In this document: in pieces, positions 14,217 to 14,398 of the stretch
Numbering within the stretch: position 1 is the stretch's first letter
How the letters are laid out: each line of letters begins with the position of its first letter
Assembly (NCBI GenBank): GCA_002490465.1
Contig: DKUB01000080.1
Span: 1-14,398 of the forward strand
Length of the DNA: 14,398 nucleotides
Reading direction: 5' to 3'
DNA from: Lachnoclostridium sp. UBA7215
GTDB lineage: Bacteria > Bacillota > Clostridia > Lachnospirales > Lachnospiraceae
The notes under the pieces: model-generated
What the model was told of the DNA's origin: nothing
The model's database searches: none
The model's input: the letters and a program-made list of their open reading frames with translations, nothing else
Program-made: the position numbers and the translations under genes

Positions 14217-14245
14217 TTGACAATAAAAAATATTCGTGATAGAAT
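14217..14245 (+). promoter_or_regulatory. Sigma-A promoter for the gene beyond the window (possibly rpsL)
   Basis: TTGACA (14217-14222) and TAGAAT (14240-14245) are exactly 17 bases apart in an A-rich context, a near-consensus promoter. The transcript would begin near 14252. The downstream gene is not in the window; rpsL is expected from usual synteny only. Confidence 0.85.
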
Positions 14246-14254
14246 GAATTTCGC

Positions 14255-14389
14255 TGACGCACCGGAGGCAGTGTTAAAATTTGCTAAGGCAATATTTATA
14301 TTTGCAAAGGCAATATTTATATTTGCCTTTGGTTATAGCAGCGACAGGCCAGTGAAAGCTGGCTATAGCCAACCAAGTTGGCGGCGTCA
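14255..14389 (+). promoter_or_regulatory. Structured 5' leader RNA candidate, 3' extent unknown
   Basis: TGACGC (14255-14260), just after the predicted start site, pairs with GCGTCA (14384-14389) and closes a domain of about 135 bases. Inside are a 9-bp perfect hairpin (14305-14313 with 14323-14331), a 9-bp stem (14331-14339 with 14362-14370, one G-U) enclosing CCAG/CTGG (14349-14352 with 14359-14362), and a 6-bp hairpin (14368-14373 with 14377-14382) that competes with the second stem. I recognise no known riboswitch or ribosomal leader. The pairings are seen; function is inference. Confidence 0.45.
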
Positions 14390-14398
14390 CATTGTGGC
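14271..14398 (+). CDS. Doubtful partial ORF in the post-rpoC leader
   Basis: A frame is open from 14202 to the window end. From GTG 14271 it would read MLKFAKAIFIFAKAIFIFA, then FGYSSDRPVKAGYSQPSWRR, a hydrophobic start followed by a basic, aromatic segment. The 21-base tandem repeat keeps the frame, which agrees with coding. Against it, GGAGG (14264-14268) is only 2 bases from GTG, and the in-frame ATG 14244 overlaps the -10 box of the promoter, so no convincing start exists. It may be a by-product of a structured leader. Confidence 0.2.
   Translation, partial: MLKFAKAIFIFAKAIFIFAFGYSSDRPVKAGYSQPSWRRHIV
14283..14324 (+). repeat. 21-bp tandem repeat
   Basis: Two adjacent 21-base units (14283-14303 and 14304-14324) are identical at 20 positions (T14285 versus A14306). 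The second unit forms the 5' arm and loop of the 9-bp hairpin with TTGCCTTTG (14323-14331); the first unit can offer a nearly identical alternative 5' arm. In the doubtful frame the unit encodes AKAIFIF twice. Confidence 0.9.

Overview
The window is a chromosomal stretch from a low-to-moderate GC Gram-positive bacterium, most likely a member of the Clostridia close to Lachnospiraceae. The evidence is the gene order rpmG-secE-nusG-rplK-rplA-rplJ-rplL-rpoB-rpoC, the strong purine-rich ribosome binding sites, a short single-span SecE, an RpoC without the large proteobacterial insertion, and an archaeal-type AspRS of the kind found in clostridia. All genes are on the + strand. I see no mobile element, tRNA, rRNA or CRISPR array.

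Region 1 (1-933) is the 3' part of an unrecognised, lysine-rich, beta-propeller-like gene that begins before the window. Region 2 (934-2593) is a promoter, a long leader and an archaeal-type (GAD-less) aspartyl-tRNA synthetase. The leader holds the most interesting signal here: a 15-codon ORF with a strong Shine-Dalgarno and three consecutive Asp codons just before its stop, then mutually exclusive RNA helices ending in a perfect-stem intrinsic terminator directly before the AspRS gene. I read this as a ribosome-mediated, Asp-tRNA-sensing attenuator in place of the T-box common in Firmicutes.

Region 3 (2594-4970) has a consensus promoter and rpmG-secE-nusG-rplK-rplA. An L1-binding operator between rplK and rplA mimics the 23S rRNA L1 stalk. 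Region 4 (4971-6339) has its own consensus promoter, a classic L10 leader RNA, a terminator-like hairpin, rplJ and rplL. A near-identical 25-bp direct repeat starts in the last codons of rplL, and a strong intrinsic terminator follows.

Region 5 (6340-14057) has a separate promoter with an 11-bp direct repeat across its -10, then rpoB and rpoC, both complete and with acidic C-terminal tails. The terminator and promoter between rplL and rpoB largely uncouple the stalk proteins from RNA polymerase beta/beta'. Region 6 (14058-14398) has a long interrupted inverted repeat, a strong promoter, and the start of a structured transcript with a 21-bp tandem repeat and overlapping hairpins. It leads to a gene beyond the window, which by usual synteny would be rpsL.

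Together the genes supply translation (tRNA charging, ribosomal proteins L33, L11, L1, L10, L7/L12), protein export (SecE), transcription elongation control (NusG) and the two large RNA polymerase subunits. At least three separate RNA-level feedback devices are visible: Asp attenuation, L1 autoregulation and L10 autoregulation.
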